Part shown: positions 43,488 through 52,137 of the stretch, in pieces | Layout of the letters: the number at the start of each line of letters is the position of its first letter | Position numbering within the stretch: position 1 is the stretch's first letter | NCBI RefSeq assembly: GCF_001650735.1 | Contig: NZ_LXVY01000022.1 | Location: 1-60,927, forward strand | Reading direction: 5' to 3' | DNA length: 60,927 nt | Source of the DNA: Sphingomonas sp. TDK1 | GTDB lineage: Bacteria > Pseudomonadota > Alphaproteobacteria > Sphingomonadales > Sphingomonadaceae | Notes under the pieces: model-generated | The model's database searches: none | Told to the model about the DNA's origin: nothing | What the model saw: only the letters and a program-made list of their open reading frames with translations | Program-made: the position numbers and the translations under genes

Positions 43488-43922
43488 TTAATCCGCATCG
43501 TGCGCGGGCGCGATGTCCTCCGATATCTCTTGCCTGAGCTTCGGTCCGTGAGCGAGTCGCCGGCCGAGCGCGGTGACGAACGCCTCGTAGCGCTCGCCGG
43601 CTTTGGCGCGCGCCGCAGCCTGGGCCGGCTCGGGCAGCGGCGGGTTCGTCGTCAGCCAGAAGCGGATGAACACGGCCAGCGTTTCGACGGCGATCCCAAG
43701 GTCGCGCTCCATCCGCGCCATTCGCCGGTCGATCTGGTCGAGCCGCTTCGTTGTCGCAGCCTCCTGCCGCTCGGCGGCGTCAGGCGACAGGAAGGAGGCG
43801 ATGCCGGCTTCCGCGATCAGCGAGAGGGATTGATCGCGCCGGGCGGCGTGTGCGGCGAGCGCCTTCATGACGTCCGGTTCGAGATAGACAGATAGGCGCT
43901 GCTTCTTGGGAGGCTTTACCAT
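43488..43922 (-). CDS. CopG-like ribbon-helix-helix protein
   Basis: The 144-residue protein starts VKPPKKQRLSVYLEPDVMKA, an RHH strand and helix, then AAHAARRDQSLSLIAEAGIA. A coiled helix with LDQIDRRMARMERDLGIAVE follows, and the acidic C-terminus is likely flexible. Such proteins lie between traG and trbB in Tn4371-type elements and probably repress transfer genes. The 9-base gap to traG suggests a shared transcript with it. Confidence 0.85.
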   Translation of the reverse strand: MVKPPKKQRLSVYLEPDVMKALAAHAARRDQSLSLIAEAGIASFLSPDAAERQEAATTKRLDQIDRRMARMERDLGIAVETLAVFIRFWLTTNPPLPEPAQAAARAKAGERYEAFVTALGRRLAHGPKLRQEISEDIAPAHDAD

Positions 43923-43930
43923 GGTTCCTC

Positions 43931-45916
43931 CTAAAGCTCGATGCCGTCGCCGGGATCGAGCGACGCCTGGCGCGCCACTTGGCGCATGGTCTGATTCATG
44001 CGCGAGAGACGTGCGGCATCCTCATCGGCGTCGTCGCGGGGATCGATCTCGAACTCGTTTTCGATGGGTAGCTTAGGCTCGACGGGTTTCGAGCGGCTCA
44101 GTTCTGGCTGGTGCCGGCGTTCGGAGTCGGTCGTATCCTCATCCTCCGAGCCGCTGCCGCCGGTAGCTGTCGCCACCGCCGGCGTCACCGGAAGGGGCAG
44201 CGTGCTCCAGTCGTCCGGTCGGGCCGTTGTCGGCTTGACGAGGTCCGGCGGTGTTACGATGCGTTCCTGAAACCGGCGATCCTCGTAATATCGTGCCTTC
44301 TTCGCGCGGATCGGCGGGGTGCCCGCCACCATGACGATTTCGTCGGATGGCGGAAGCTGCATGATTTCGCCGGGCGTCATCAGTTGCCGGGCTGTTTCCG
44401 AGCGCGAGACCATCATGTGGCCGAGCCAGGGCGACAGGCGGTGACCCGCATAGTTCTTCATCGCGCGCATCTCGGTCGCGGTGCCAAGCGCGTCCGAGAC
44501 GCGCTTGGCGGTCCGTTCGTCATTGGTCGCGAAGCTGACGCGCACATGGCAATTATCGAGGATCGAATTATTTGGCCCATAGGCCTTCTCGATCTGGTTC
44601 AGCGACTGGGCGATGAGGAAGGCTTTGAGGCCGTAACCCGCCATGAAGGCGAGTGCGCTCTCGAAGAAGTCGAGACGACCGAGGGCCGGAAATTCGTCGA
44701 GCATGAGGAGCAGCCGGTGGCGGTTGCCCTTCGCCTGCAGGTCCTCGGTCAGCCGGCGGCCGACCTGATTGAGGATGAGACGGATCAGTGGTTTGGTGCG
44801 GTTGATGTCCGAGGGCGGCACGACGAGGTAGAGCGTGGTCGGATGCTTACCGCCGACGATATCCACGATGCGCCAGTCGCAGCGGCGTGTGACTTCGGCG
44901 ACGACGGGATCACGATAGAGGCCGAGGAATGACATCGCGGTCGACAACACGCCCGACCGCTCGTTGTCGGATTTGTTCAGCAGCTCGCGCGCGGCGCTGG
45001 CGATCACCGGATGCGGTCCAGCCTCGCCGAGATGGGCTGTCTTCATCATGGCGGCGAGAGTCGACTCGATCGGCCGCTTCGGATCGGAGAGGAAGGCGGC
45101 GACGCCGGCGAGCGTCTTATCGGCCTCGGCATAGAGGACGTGCAGGATCGCGCCGACCAGCAATGCGTGGCTGGTTTTTTCCCAGTGGTTCCGTTTCTCC
45201 AGCGAGCCCTCCGGATCGACCAGGATGTCGGCGATGTTCTGGACGTCGCGGACCTCCCATTCGCCGCGGCGCACCTCGAGCAGCGGATTGTAGGCCGCGG
45301 ATTTCGTATTGGTGGGATCGAACAGCAACACGCGACCATGACGCGCGCGGAAGCCGGCGGTGAGCGTCCAGTTCTCCCCTTTGATGTCGTGGACGATCGC
45401 AGACCCCGGCCAGGTCAGCAGCGACGGCACGACCAGGCCGACGCCCTTGCCGGACCGCGTGGGCGCAAAGCAAAGCACATGCTCGGGACCGTCGTGGCGG
45501 AGATAGTCATGATCGAACTTCCCCAGGACGACGCCATCCGCGCCAAGCAGCCCGGCGGCGCGCACTTCGCCGGCGACGGCCCATCTGGCGGAGCCGAAGG
45601 TCTCGGCGTTCTTCGCCTCGCGCGCCCGCCAGACCGACATACCGATGGCGACGGCGATGGAGATGAAGCCACCGGACGCCGCGATATAGGCGCCCTCGAT
45701 GAAGATCGGTGGGGCATAGGCATCGTAGAAGTACCACCACCAGAAGAAGGCGGGCGGATAGTAGATCGGCCAGCCGGCCAGCTCGAACCAAGGGAGGCCG
45801 AGCTGCGGCTGAAAGCCGAGCCGATAGGCCGTCCACTGCGTCGCCACCCAGGTTGTCATCAGCACGATGAGGAAGACGGTGAGGATCTGGCCCCAGAGGA
45901 TTTTGGTCGCCGACAT
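43931..45916 (-). CDS. traG: conjugal transfer coupling protein TraG (VirD4)
   Basis: The 661-residue coupling protein brings the relaxase-DNA complex to the secretion channel. Two N-terminal membrane segments (GQILTVFLIVLMTTWVATQW; FISIAVAIGMSVWRAREAKN) precede the ATPase: Walker A FAPTRSGKGVGLVVPSLLTW and Walker B RLLLMLDEFPALGRLDFFES. The region GLKAFLIAQSLNQIEKAYG is conserved in TraG. The chosen ATG follows AGGAG; the frame is open 24 codons upstream without similarity. The last 100 residues are hydrophilic and variable. Confidence 0.97.
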   Translation of the reverse strand: MSATKILWGQILTVFLIVLMTTWVATQWTAYRLGFQPQLGLPWFELAGWPIYYPPAFFWWWYFYDAYAPPIFIEGAYIAASGGFISIAVAIGMSVWRAREAKNAETFGSARWAVAGEVRAAGLLGADGVVLGKFDHDYLRHDGPEHVLCFAPTRSGKGVGLVVPSLLTWPGSAIVHDIKGENWTLTAGFRARHGRVLLFDPTNTKSAAYNPLLEVRRGEWEVRDVQNIADILVDPEGSLEKRNHWEKTSHALLVGAILHVLYAEADKTLAGVAAFLSDPKRPIESTLAAMMKTAHLGEAGPHPVIASAARELLNKSDNERSGVLSTAMSFLGLYRDPVVAEVTRRCDWRIVDIVGGKHPTTLYLVVPPSDINRTKPLIRLILNQVGRRLTEDLQAKGNRHRLLLMLDEFPALGRLDFFESALAFMAGYGLKAFLIAQSLNQIEKAYGPNNSILDNCHVRVSFATNDERTAKRVSDALGTATEMRAMKNYAGHRLSPWLGHMMVSRSETARQLMTPGEIMQLPPSDEIVMVAGTPPIRAKKARYYEDRRFQERIVTPPDLVKPTTARPDDWSTLPLPVTPAVATATGGSGSEDEDTTDSERRHQPELSRSKPVEPKLPIENEFEIDPRDDADEDAARLSRMNQTMRQVARQASLDPGDGIEL

Positions 45917-45941
45917 GGCGGGCACTCCTTTCTTGATTGGG

Positions 45942-47681
45942 CTACATGCCGAGGCCGCGGTTGCGGCCGAAGCTCCAGTCGACGCCACCGGCGCCGCGCG
46001 ACACGCCGGAGACGTGCTGACCGACTTGGCGTTCGAGGGATGGCGACCAGGGCACGAGCTGGAAGCCGAGACCGTCGTCGATCATGGCGAAGCGGCCCGA
46101 CGCGAGCGCGAAGCGCTGGCGATAGGTGCCCGCCACATACTCGCCCGTTCCGGCCTTCGAGAATTGTCGGCCAGTCTCGGCCGCGAGCTTTTGACCAAGG
46201 GCCTCCACCTCGCGCTGCCGCAGGGTGTCGATCAGCCCGGGCGAGAAGCTGACGCCACGCGTCTGCCGCTCGGCAAGGCCCTGGCCAACGAGATGCTCGG
46301 CCCGCCTGTCCATCGCGTGGCGGACCTCCGCGCCGAAGCCGCCACCACCGAGCGCGACGGGATCGCGGGCGATCGCCTGCCGGTCGAGCCAGGTGGCCCC
46401 GGTCGCGTGAACCTGCCGCTCGATGTCGAGATCGGAGCGGATGGCGAGCGCGACCCGCCTGCGTCCCTGCGCGTCGTCGAATTTGCGCAGCTCGACGATC
46501 GAGCCCGGCGCGCTGTCGCCAGCCGCGTCGAGGTCGGGCAGCTTGATGTGGTGGGTCCGTCCGTCGGTGCCATCGACCACGGCGTAGGCTGTGCCCTTCA
46601 GCTCGTCGTCGAGACCGCGATCGACCAGGCGGCCGACGACGGGATCGTCGAGGCTTTCGCCGGCGAGCACATAGCTTGCCGCGCCGCGCTCGATGCCGCG
46701 CTCGGTCAGGCCGCGATGGATGCGCTTGATGATGTCGCCACGCTCGCCCAGCTCGCGCAACGTCGCCTCGGCATTCTCGGCCACGACCCATTGGCCCGGG
46801 CCGACCTGATCGGCGAGGCCGAGCGTCTCCAGCTTCCGCAGGCGGCCGACCTTCATCGCGTGGAATTCGTCAGGCTGGTGGTCGGGGTGCGGGGCGAGAT
46901 CGACGACGCCGGTGCGATGGCTGTCGCGGGCAAGTTGGCGGTCAAGATTGGTCCAGCGCTCGGCGTCGATCTGGCGTTCCAGATTGCGGCGGATCTCGTG
47001 ATCGGTGCGCGGCCCCAGCTCCTGGGTGACGAGATCCTGCGCGCGGGCGCGCATGCCTTCCTTGATATAATCGCGAGAGATGACGAGGTCCTGGCCATCG
47101 TCGGTCCGACCCCGCAGGATGATGTGGACGTGCGGATTGTCGGTGTTCCAGTGATCGACACCGAGCCAGTCGAGCTTGGTGCCGAGGTCCTTTTCCATCT
47201 GCCCCATCAGGTCGCGGGCGAAGGTCTTGAGGTCGGACATCTCGGTCGCGTCCTCGGGCGAGACGATGAAGCGGAAGTGGTGGCGATCTTCTTGGGTCCG
47301 CTCGGCGAAGGCCTTCGGATCGGCATCTTCTGTCTCCGGCCCGAACAGCCGGGCCTTCTCCCCATCCCGTGTGACACCCTCGCGCCGGAGATAGCTGAGA
47401 TGGGCAGCGAGTGGCACCGAACGAGCGGTGTGCCGGACGACGCGCGTCTTGATGACGACGTTGCGCGATCGGCTGGTGAGCAACCGGTTGGCCTGCACGG
47501 TCGCGCGCTGCCCGCGCCCGAAACGCGAGCGGTTGCCCGAGCTGATCTGGCCGGATCGCGAGACCCGCCCGCCGGCGCGCTGGGCGGCCGCCAGCGCCTG
47601 GGCGATGAAGGGCCGGGCCTGCTGGGCGCGAGTGGAGCGGATACGGCCAGGCCGGATGCGGAAATCGTCCTCGCCGCTCAT
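45942..47681 (-). CDS. VirD2/TraI-type relaxase with DUF3363 domain
   Basis: The relaxase nicks oriT and leads the strand into the recipient. In 579 residues it has a basic N-terminus, the nuclease region with RREGVTRDGEKARLFGPET, HHFRFIVSPEDATEMSDLKT and the metal-binding histidines in WNTDNPHVHIILRGRTDDGQ. The second half, from about LDDPVVGRLVDRGLDDELKG, is the DUF3363 domain. I use the second ATG, MSGEDDFRIRPGRI. It lies 25 bases from traG. The 240 bases upstream have no gene and are a natural place for oriT. Confidence 0.92.
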   Translation of the reverse strand: MSGEDDFRIRPGRIRSTRAQQARPFIAQALAAAQRAGGRVSRSGQISSGNRSRFGRGQRATVQANRLLTSRSRNVVIKTRVVRHTARSVPLAAHLSYLRREGVTRDGEKARLFGPETEDADPKAFAERTQEDRHHFRFIVSPEDATEMSDLKTFARDLMGQMEKDLGTKLDWLGVDHWNTDNPHVHIILRGRTDDGQDLVISRDYIKEGMRARAQDLVTQELGPRTDHEIRRNLERQIDAERWTNLDRQLARDSHRTGVVDLAPHPDHQPDEFHAMKVGRLRKLETLGLADQVGPGQWVVAENAEATLRELGERGDIIKRIHRGLTERGIERGAASYVLAGESLDDPVVGRLVDRGLDDELKGTAYAVVDGTDGRTHHIKLPDLDAAGDSAPGSIVELRKFDDAQGRRRVALAIRSDLDIERQVHATGATWLDRQAIARDPVALGGGGFGAEVRHAMDRRAEHLVGQGLAERQTRGVSFSPGLIDTLRQREVEALGQKLAAETGRQFSKAGTGEYVAGTYRQRFALASGRFAMIDDGLGFQLVPWSPSLERQVGQHVSGVSRGAGGVDWSFGRNRGLGM

Positions 47682-47925
47682 GGCCGAGGCTCTGCACATC
47701 GCGCAATCGCGCGGAAATCCTTGGCGAAATGCCGAATGCGCAGGCTGCGCCGGTCAGGCGCACCTCGCGCAGATGCGCCATAAGTATCTGAAAACACACG
47801 ACCGCACCAAGCAGCACATCGCGCGCTTTTATCTCGCCATCGTACGGTTGTGTTGCCTCCTCCTCCTCCTCGGACCGCCATCCTTCCGCCAGAGCACGCT
47901 ATTCCACGACATGCTGCGAACACCG

Positions 47926-48687
47926 TCATCGTGGCCCCCCATCGCCGTTTCGGGCGACAAACAGGCCTGCGGATTGCGGAGCGATGGCTGTGGCATCGCG
48001 CACCGGAGTTGCAGCCGGAGCCTCGTTCGAAGTGCGGTCGCCGGGTGTCGGAGCGGCGGTTGCGGCGCGCTCGGACTGCACGATGAAGAGTGGCGCGCGT
48101 GTCCAGGCGTTGGGATCGGCCGCCGCGACCGTGACGGGAGCAAGGGCGTCTGCGCCGCCGATAACGGGCGCGAGCGCGGCGACATAGGCGCGGGTTTCGG
48201 CCGGTAAAGGCCGGCCCGCGAGATACTCTTCGTAGCGGCCGGGACCAGCATTGTAGGCCGCAAGGAAGCCCGGCGAACCATAGCGGTCGTGCATCTCGCG
48301 GAGATAAGCCGCGCCCGCCAGAATGTTGTCGCGTGGATCGTAGGGATTCGCGCCGAGGCGGTGACGGGCGCGCAGATCGGTCCAGGTGGCGGGCATGATC
48401 TGCATCAGGCCCATCGCGCCGGCCGAAGAGATCGCTCGCACGTCACCGGCGCTTTCGACGCGCATGACGGCGCGTATCCAGTACTCGGGAACGCCGAACC
48501 GTTGCGCGGCCTCGGTGATGAATATGGCGTAGGGATCGACGCGAGAGGGGCGCTCGGCCGACACGGTCTGCGCATCCGCGGTGACGCAGAGCGGCGCGGA
48601 AAGCAGAAGGCCGGAAAGGAGAAGGAGTGCTGTGCGCCGGGCGGTGTTTGACCACCCGGCGACAGCTTTGGGGAGCGGGACCGACAT
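47926..48687 (-). CDS. lytic transglycosylase (VirB1/TrbN-like)
   Basis: A 253-residue exported peptidoglycan-cleaving enzyme that opens the wall for the transfer channel. A signal peptide (TALLLLSGLLLSAPLCVTAD) precedes an SLT domain with the catalytic Glu in RVESAGDVRAISSAGAMGLM, QIMPATW, and the second motif FLAAYNAGPGRYEEYLAG. A hydrophilic Ala/Pro/Thr tail follows. It lies between the relaxase and DUF736 genes, as in other Tn4371-like elements. Confidence 0.94.
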   Translation of the reverse strand: MSVPLPKAVAGWSNTARRTALLLLSGLLLSAPLCVTADAQTVSAERPSRVDPYAIFITEAAQRFGVPEYWIRAVMRVESAGDVRAISSAGAMGLMQIMPATWTDLRARHRLGANPYDPRDNILAGAAYLREMHDRYGSPGFLAAYNAGPGRYEEYLAGRPLPAETRAYVAALAPVIGGADALAPVTVAAADPNAWTRAPLFIVQSERAATAAPTPGDRTSNEAPAATPVRDATAIAPQSAGLFVARNGDGGPR

Positions 48688-48690
48688 CGT

Positions 48691-49038
48691 TCAGTCCCGC
48701 TCGGCGCGCTTGGGCGGACGGTTCCAGTGCAAGCCCCATGCGGACTTGTCGTCGGCCGACTGGAAGAGGTTGGCGCGGATCGGATGACCGAAGGTCGGAT
48801 CGTCGATCTGCAGCGAGACGTAGTCGCCGGCCTTCTCGCCGGTGCGCTTCCACCCTGCACCGATCTCCGCGCCGGTTTCGTTGTTCATGCTGTCGAGAAC
48901 ATGGACACGGAAGTCCGGCGCGTTCTCGGCATCGGACGGTTCGGCCGGAACGATGATGATGTCCTGGTGCAATGAAAGCGTCGTCAGGTGGCCGATGAAG
49001 CCGTCATTTTCGCGCGAGAATTGACCGATAACGGGCAT
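48691..49038 (-). CDS. DUF736 family protein, copy 1
   Basis: A 115-residue beta-rich protein with PVIGQFSRENDGFIGHLTTL, AGWKRTGEKAGDYVSLQIDD and PIRANLFQSADDKSAWGLHW, the features of DUF736. These proteins occur on plasmids and ICEs next to transfer genes and their role is unknown. It follows the lytic transglycosylase gene by four bases. The ATG at the family start was chosen over upstream ATGs. A second, diverged member lies 5.5 kb to the right. Confidence 0.92.
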   Translation of the reverse strand: MPVIGQFSRENDGFIGHLTTLSLHQDIIIVPAEPSDAENAPDFRVHVLDSMNNETGAEIGAGWKRTGEKAGDYVSLQIDDPTFGHPIRANLFQSADDKSAWGLHWNRPPKRAERD

Positions 49039-49084
49039 GGGTGGTCTCCTTCGGATTGCGGTGGCCAAGGTCATGGGCGTGCCG

Positions 49085-49630
49085 TCACCGCGTCGGCGCG
49101 CGCCAGACGAAGCGGTCATCGCCGTCCTCGTCGGTGTAGAGGGGCGTGGCCCGGCCGATGACCGAGCTGGCGGGGAGCGGGCCGAAGTAACGGCCGTCGA
49201 GGCTGTCGCGGACCTGCCAGTTCATCAGGAACAGCTCGTCGTCGGCGATGACGCGGCACCCCTGCCAGATCGGCAGTTCGCGGCCCCGCCGGTCGCGGTC
49301 GAGCGCATCGCCGATGGCTTGGCCATCGACGGTGATCGTGTGGCCGCTTCGGCACACGCGTTGGCCGGGCAGGCCCGCGACCCGCTTCAGCAGCGGCACG
49401 CCGCGCGGCAGATATCCGCCGTCGGCAAGGAATGTGGCGATCGGCTCCGGCGCCGCCACGGCGACGAGGTCGGTCGCTTCCAGTCTGTCGCTGGCGCTGA
49501 TCGCATAGAGGCCGATCGGCGTGCTCGCGGATGCATTCCAGATCAGCTTCGGCGCGAAAGACACGATCGACAGGATGCCCATCAGCATCACCGCGAAGTA
49601 CGTCGTCATGACGTATCCAAAGCGGCTCAT
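49085..49630 (-). CDS. traF: TraF-like S26 signal peptidase
   Basis: A 181-residue membrane-anchored serine peptidase. After an N-terminal helix (VMTTYFAVMLMGILSIVSFA) comes the nucleophile region LIWNASASTPIGLYAISASD and the catalytic lysine in RGVPLLKRVAGLPGQRVCRS. In the IncP system TraF removes the TrbC C-terminus and cyclises the pilin, so it should act on the TrbC-like prepilin encoded in this element. The start overlaps the DUF2840 stop by four bases. Confidence 0.93.
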   Translation of the reverse strand: MSRFGYVMTTYFAVMLMGILSIVSFAPKLIWNASASTPIGLYAISASDRLEATDLVAVAAPEPIATFLADGGYLPRGVPLLKRVAGLPGQRVCRSGHTITVDGQAIGDALDRDRRGRELPIWQGCRVIADDELFLMNWQVRDSLDGRYFGPLPASSVIGRATPLYTDEDGDDRFVWRAPTR

Positions 49631-50145
49631 GGCATGATCCTCCGGCGCAGAAGGAAGGCACGATGCTGCTGCGCGTCGTAGGCGCGCGGGGCTTCACCGG
49701 CCGTCAGACGGTTGTGGACGTGCCGCCAGTGATCGGGCGAAACGTCGATCGCGCCGATGCCCCGCGCCTCGATGGCATCGATGAGTTGGAGGACGCGCTC
49801 GACCTTCGGCCAGCCGTCGGCGCGCAACAGGATGTCGCCGCCGGGGCGCACGAATGGCAGGGTCTGGCAGCGCTCGCCCGCAGCGACGGCGCGCACGATG
49901 TCGAGGCGCGAAAGTGCGGTGCCGTAGTCGTTGGAGGTCCAGCGAACGAAGGCGAAGACGCTGCCCGGCGCGAACGACACGACGCGCCGGCGGCGGTCGA
50001 GGATCTGTTCGGCAGTCTCGCGACCGAACCTGATCCAGAATTCAATTTTCTTCTCGACCCACGTCAACTCGACATGGGTCAGTGCATCTGCCGCAGGCGC
50101 GTACGGCAAGCCGCTGCGCAGCGACGTGTCGGCGACACCGATCAT
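49627..50145 (-). CDS. DUF2840 family protein
   Basis: A 172-residue protein with LTHVELTWVEKKIEFWIRFG, LDRRRRVVSFAPGSVFAFVR and QTLPFVRPGGDILLRADGWP. This pattern and its place between traF and parA are typical of DUF2840, known only from mobile elements. The sequence is mixed alpha/beta with no membrane segment; a role in DNA transfer or replication is a guess. It overlaps its two neighbours by four bases on each side. Confidence 0.88.
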   Translation of the reverse strand: MIGVADTSLRSGLPYAPAADALTHVELTWVEKKIEFWIRFGRETAEQILDRRRRVVSFAPGSVFAFVRWTSNDYGTALSRLDIVRAVAAGERCQTLPFVRPGGDILLRADGWPKVERVLQLIDAIEARGIGAIDVSPDHWRHVHNRLTAGEAPRAYDAQQHRAFLLRRRIMP

Positions 50146-50396
50146 CGCGGCTCTCCTTCGCTGGTGGGGAACTCGCGCTCGAACAGGGCGCGCAGCATGT
50201 CGGCGACGGTCTGGCCGCGCTGGAAGGCGGCAATCTTGATCCGGCCGCGCATGTCGGCGGTGACGTCGATCGTCAGCCTGGCGGTAAACTCGGCGGCGGG
50301 GTCCGTGCGCGGCGACGGACGGTCCGGCGCCTTGATCCAGCTTTCCGGATCGGCCGGTCGGGACGCGAAACTGCGCTTCGAGGACCGCTCGCTCAT
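50142..50396 (-). CDS. ribbon-helix-helix protein next to parA
   Basis: An 84-residue protein whose C-terminal half, EFTARLTIDVTADMRGRIKI followed by AAFQRGQTVADMLRALFERE, fits the RHH fold. The N-terminal half is a basic, Pro-rich tail as in ParB/ParG-like centromere-binding partners. It directly follows parA with a four-base overlap, so it likely forms the partition pair and binds the inverted repeats close by. That pairing is inferred. Confidence 0.8.
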   Translation of the reverse strand: MSERSSKRSFASRPADPESWIKAPDRPSPRTDPAAEFTARLTIDVTADMRGRIKIAAFQRGQTVADMLRALFEREFPTSEGEPR

Positions 50397-51031
50397 GCCC
50401 CGATTTCCATCACTTCGGCGGCCAAGGCCGCGATCTCCCGCGCGGCGGGCGATGTCTCGTCCTGCTCGGCCGCGAGCCGTCCGGTCTGCACGACATCGGC
50501 GAAAGCGATGCGCTGACCGATGGTGGTCAGGAGCGGCGGGGGATCGTGTTCCGCGAGCGTTTCTGCGGTTTCGCGGGCGAGGATCGTGCGGGCGGCACAG
50601 CGGTTGAGGACAAACCGCGCCTTGAGGTCCGGTCGATAGATCCGCGCCTCGCTAAGCAGCGTCAGCATCTCGGCCGACGCCCAGCCGTCGAGCGGTGACG
50701 GCTGCACCGGGATCAGTACAAGATCGGCGGCGAGCAGCGCCGAACGCATCAGGCCGGCGACACGCGGCGGTCCGTCGATGACGACATGATCGACGTCGCG
50801 CGCCAGCTCCGGCGCTTCGCGGTGGAGCGTGTCGCGGGCCAGGCCGACAACACCGAACAGCCGCTCCAATCCCTCCCGGCCGCGCTGCTGTGACCAGTCG
50901 AGCGCCGATCCCTGTGGGTCGGCGTCGATCAGCGTGACGCGCTGCCCATGCCGGGCCCATTCACCGGCGAGATGGAGGGCGAGCGTCGTCTTTCCGACGC
51001 CGCCCTTCTGGTTGAGCAGCGCGACGATCAT
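50393..51031 (-). CDS. parA: ParA-type partition ATPase
   Basis: A 212-residue small ParA of the type found on plasmids and ICEs. The deviant Walker A is LLNQKGGVGKTTLALHLAGE, the A' motif is TLIDADPQGSALDW, and Walker B is VDHVVIDGPPRVAGLMRSAL. It secures inheritance of a replicating form of the element. Between its start and repA are inverted and direct repeats that may be its centromere and the origin. Confidence 0.95.
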   Translation of the reverse strand: MIVALLNQKGGVGKTTLALHLAGEWARHGQRVTLIDADPQGSALDWSQQRGREGLERLFGVVGLARDTLHREAPELARDVDHVVIDGPPRVAGLMRSALLAADLVLIPVQPSPLDGWASAEMLTLLSEARIYRPDLKARFVLNRCAARTILARETAETLAEHDPPPLLTTIGQRIAFADVVQTGRLAAEQDETSPAAREIAALAAEVMEIGA

Positions 51032-51092
51032 GACGGTCTCCCGGCGATCGGGGACTCGTCCACAGCGGCCGAAAAACGCGTTTGCGTTAGAA

Positions 51093-51109
51093 AGATTCCG
51101 TAGGAATCT
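51093..51109. promoter_or_regulatory. palindrome upstream of parA, candidate operator or partition site
   Basis: AGATTCCGTAGGAATCT is an inverted repeat of seven bases around a GTA centre. Some 45 bases away GGAATCGACGATTCC has the same half-sites in the opposite order. Together they give four copies of GATTCC/GGAATC within 80 bases of the parA start, which fits binding by the nearby RHH protein or ParA. Confidence 0.6.
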
Positions 51110-51167
51110 AGGTTAGATAAGTTACGGGGCTCGCAAGCTGCTGATTCAGCGCGAGGAATCGACGATT

Positions 51168-51235
51168 CCGGTCCCCGATAGCACGAGAGTCCGGTCCCCG
51201 ATGGCACGATAGCGCCGGTCCCTGATAGCACGAGA
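51168..51235. repeat. three iteron-like direct repeats between repA and parA (candidate oriV)
   Basis: Three 21-base direct repeats begin at 51168, 51191 and 51215: CCGGTCCCCGATAGCACGAGA, then copies differing at two or three positions. The spacing of 23-24 bases is about two helix turns, as for RepA-binding iterons. They lie immediately downstream of the repA stop codon. This is good sequence evidence that RepA binds here and that the element has a plasmid-like origin. Confidence 0.8.
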
Positions 51236-51239
51236 TGAT

Positions 51240-52127
51240 TCACAGCTTATCCCCAGGTCGAGTTGTCGAGCGGCGACGGCGGCGCGGGATGCTGAGCGCG
51301 TCGGGATCGGTGGGTACGAAGGACAGGATTTCGGGGCCGCCGAGGCACTGCTCGATGGTCAGGCGATAGCCCGGCAGCGGCTGGCGGCGGACGATGTCAC
51401 GCAGGTCGTAGGCGAAATGCTTGAGAGGTGAGAGACTGCCGGACTTCGCGTGCAGATGCGGGAAGTCGAAGCTCCAGCCGTATTCCTGCTTGCCACCATG
51501 CTTGCGAACGAGGCGGTAGAGCCAGCGCTCCAGACCGCCGGTCAGCCGGAAATAGTTGCGGTCGATCGTGAGGACGAGCGCATCATCGAGGACCGCGGCG
51601 TAGAACCAGTCGGGTACGATCAGTTCGAGCCCGAGCGGGCGGCCACGGTGATCTGCGCGTTCCTTCCACTCGTTGATCCAGGAGAAGCGGTGCATCCGCC
51701 GCTCGGTCGGCTGGCGGATCGAGGTCGCTATGGTGGTGGACTGGAGTCGGTCGAGCGCGGCCTTAAGGCGGTCGTAGTCGCGCAGCGACACGCCGCGGCC
51801 GATGAAGTTCAAAATTTCATAGGGCGTCGTCGCCATCAGACGCGACGGGCGCAAGCCGACGTCACGCGCTTCGACGATCTGCGAGGCCGCCCAGATCAGG
51901 ACGTCCGCGTCCCAGATCGTCGCCATGCCGTGCTCGGGCACGGCTTCTACACGGATTTTCACCGAACCCGCCTTGAAGTCGATCGGCGCCAGGCGCTTCG
52001 ACTTGGCAAGCGAGAAGAACGGATAGGCCATGAGGTCCTGCGCGTCGCGCGGCGCGAGATCGCCGGGCAGCGCCCGGAACAGATCGAGCTGCGCGCGCTC
52101 GCCGGGGTGATAAGGGCGGGACGACAT
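51240..52127 (-). CDS. repA: replication initiator protein RepA
   Basis: A 295-residue initiator of the RPA type carried by Tn4371-like ICEs and some plasmids. Seen are LMAYPFFSLAKSKRLAPIDF, IWDADVLIWAASQIVEARDV, TPYEILNFIGRGVSLRDYDR and RWLYRLVRKHGGKQEYGWSF, which together suggest two winged helices. It ends with a basic tail (PRRRRRSTTRP). The direct repeats just past its stop are the likely binding site. A RepA in an ICE may allow replication of the excised circle. Confidence 0.92.
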   Translation of the reverse strand: MSSRPYHPGERAQLDLFRALPGDLAPRDAQDLMAYPFFSLAKSKRLAPIDFKAGSVKIRVEAVPEHGMATIWDADVLIWAASQIVEARDVGLRPSRLMATTPYEILNFIGRGVSLRDYDRLKAALDRLQSTTIATSIRQPTERRMHRFSWINEWKERADHRGRPLGLELIVPDWFYAAVLDDALVLTIDRNYFRLTGGLERWLYRLVRKHGGKQEYGWSFDFPHLHAKSGSLSPLKHFAYDLRDIVRRQPLPGYRLTIEQCLGGPEILSFVPTDPDALSIPRRRRRSTTRPGDKL

Positions 52128-52137
52128 GGCGGCCGTC

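Noticed and set aside
45867..47783. 638-codon open frame on the plus strand opposite traG and the relaxase
   Set aside because: Antisense to the relaxase gene with its conserved HVH motif; no start signal and no family match.
51168..51235. Three direct repeats as a CRISPR remnant
   Set aside because: The spacers are only 2-3 bases, so these are iterons rather than repeat-spacer units.
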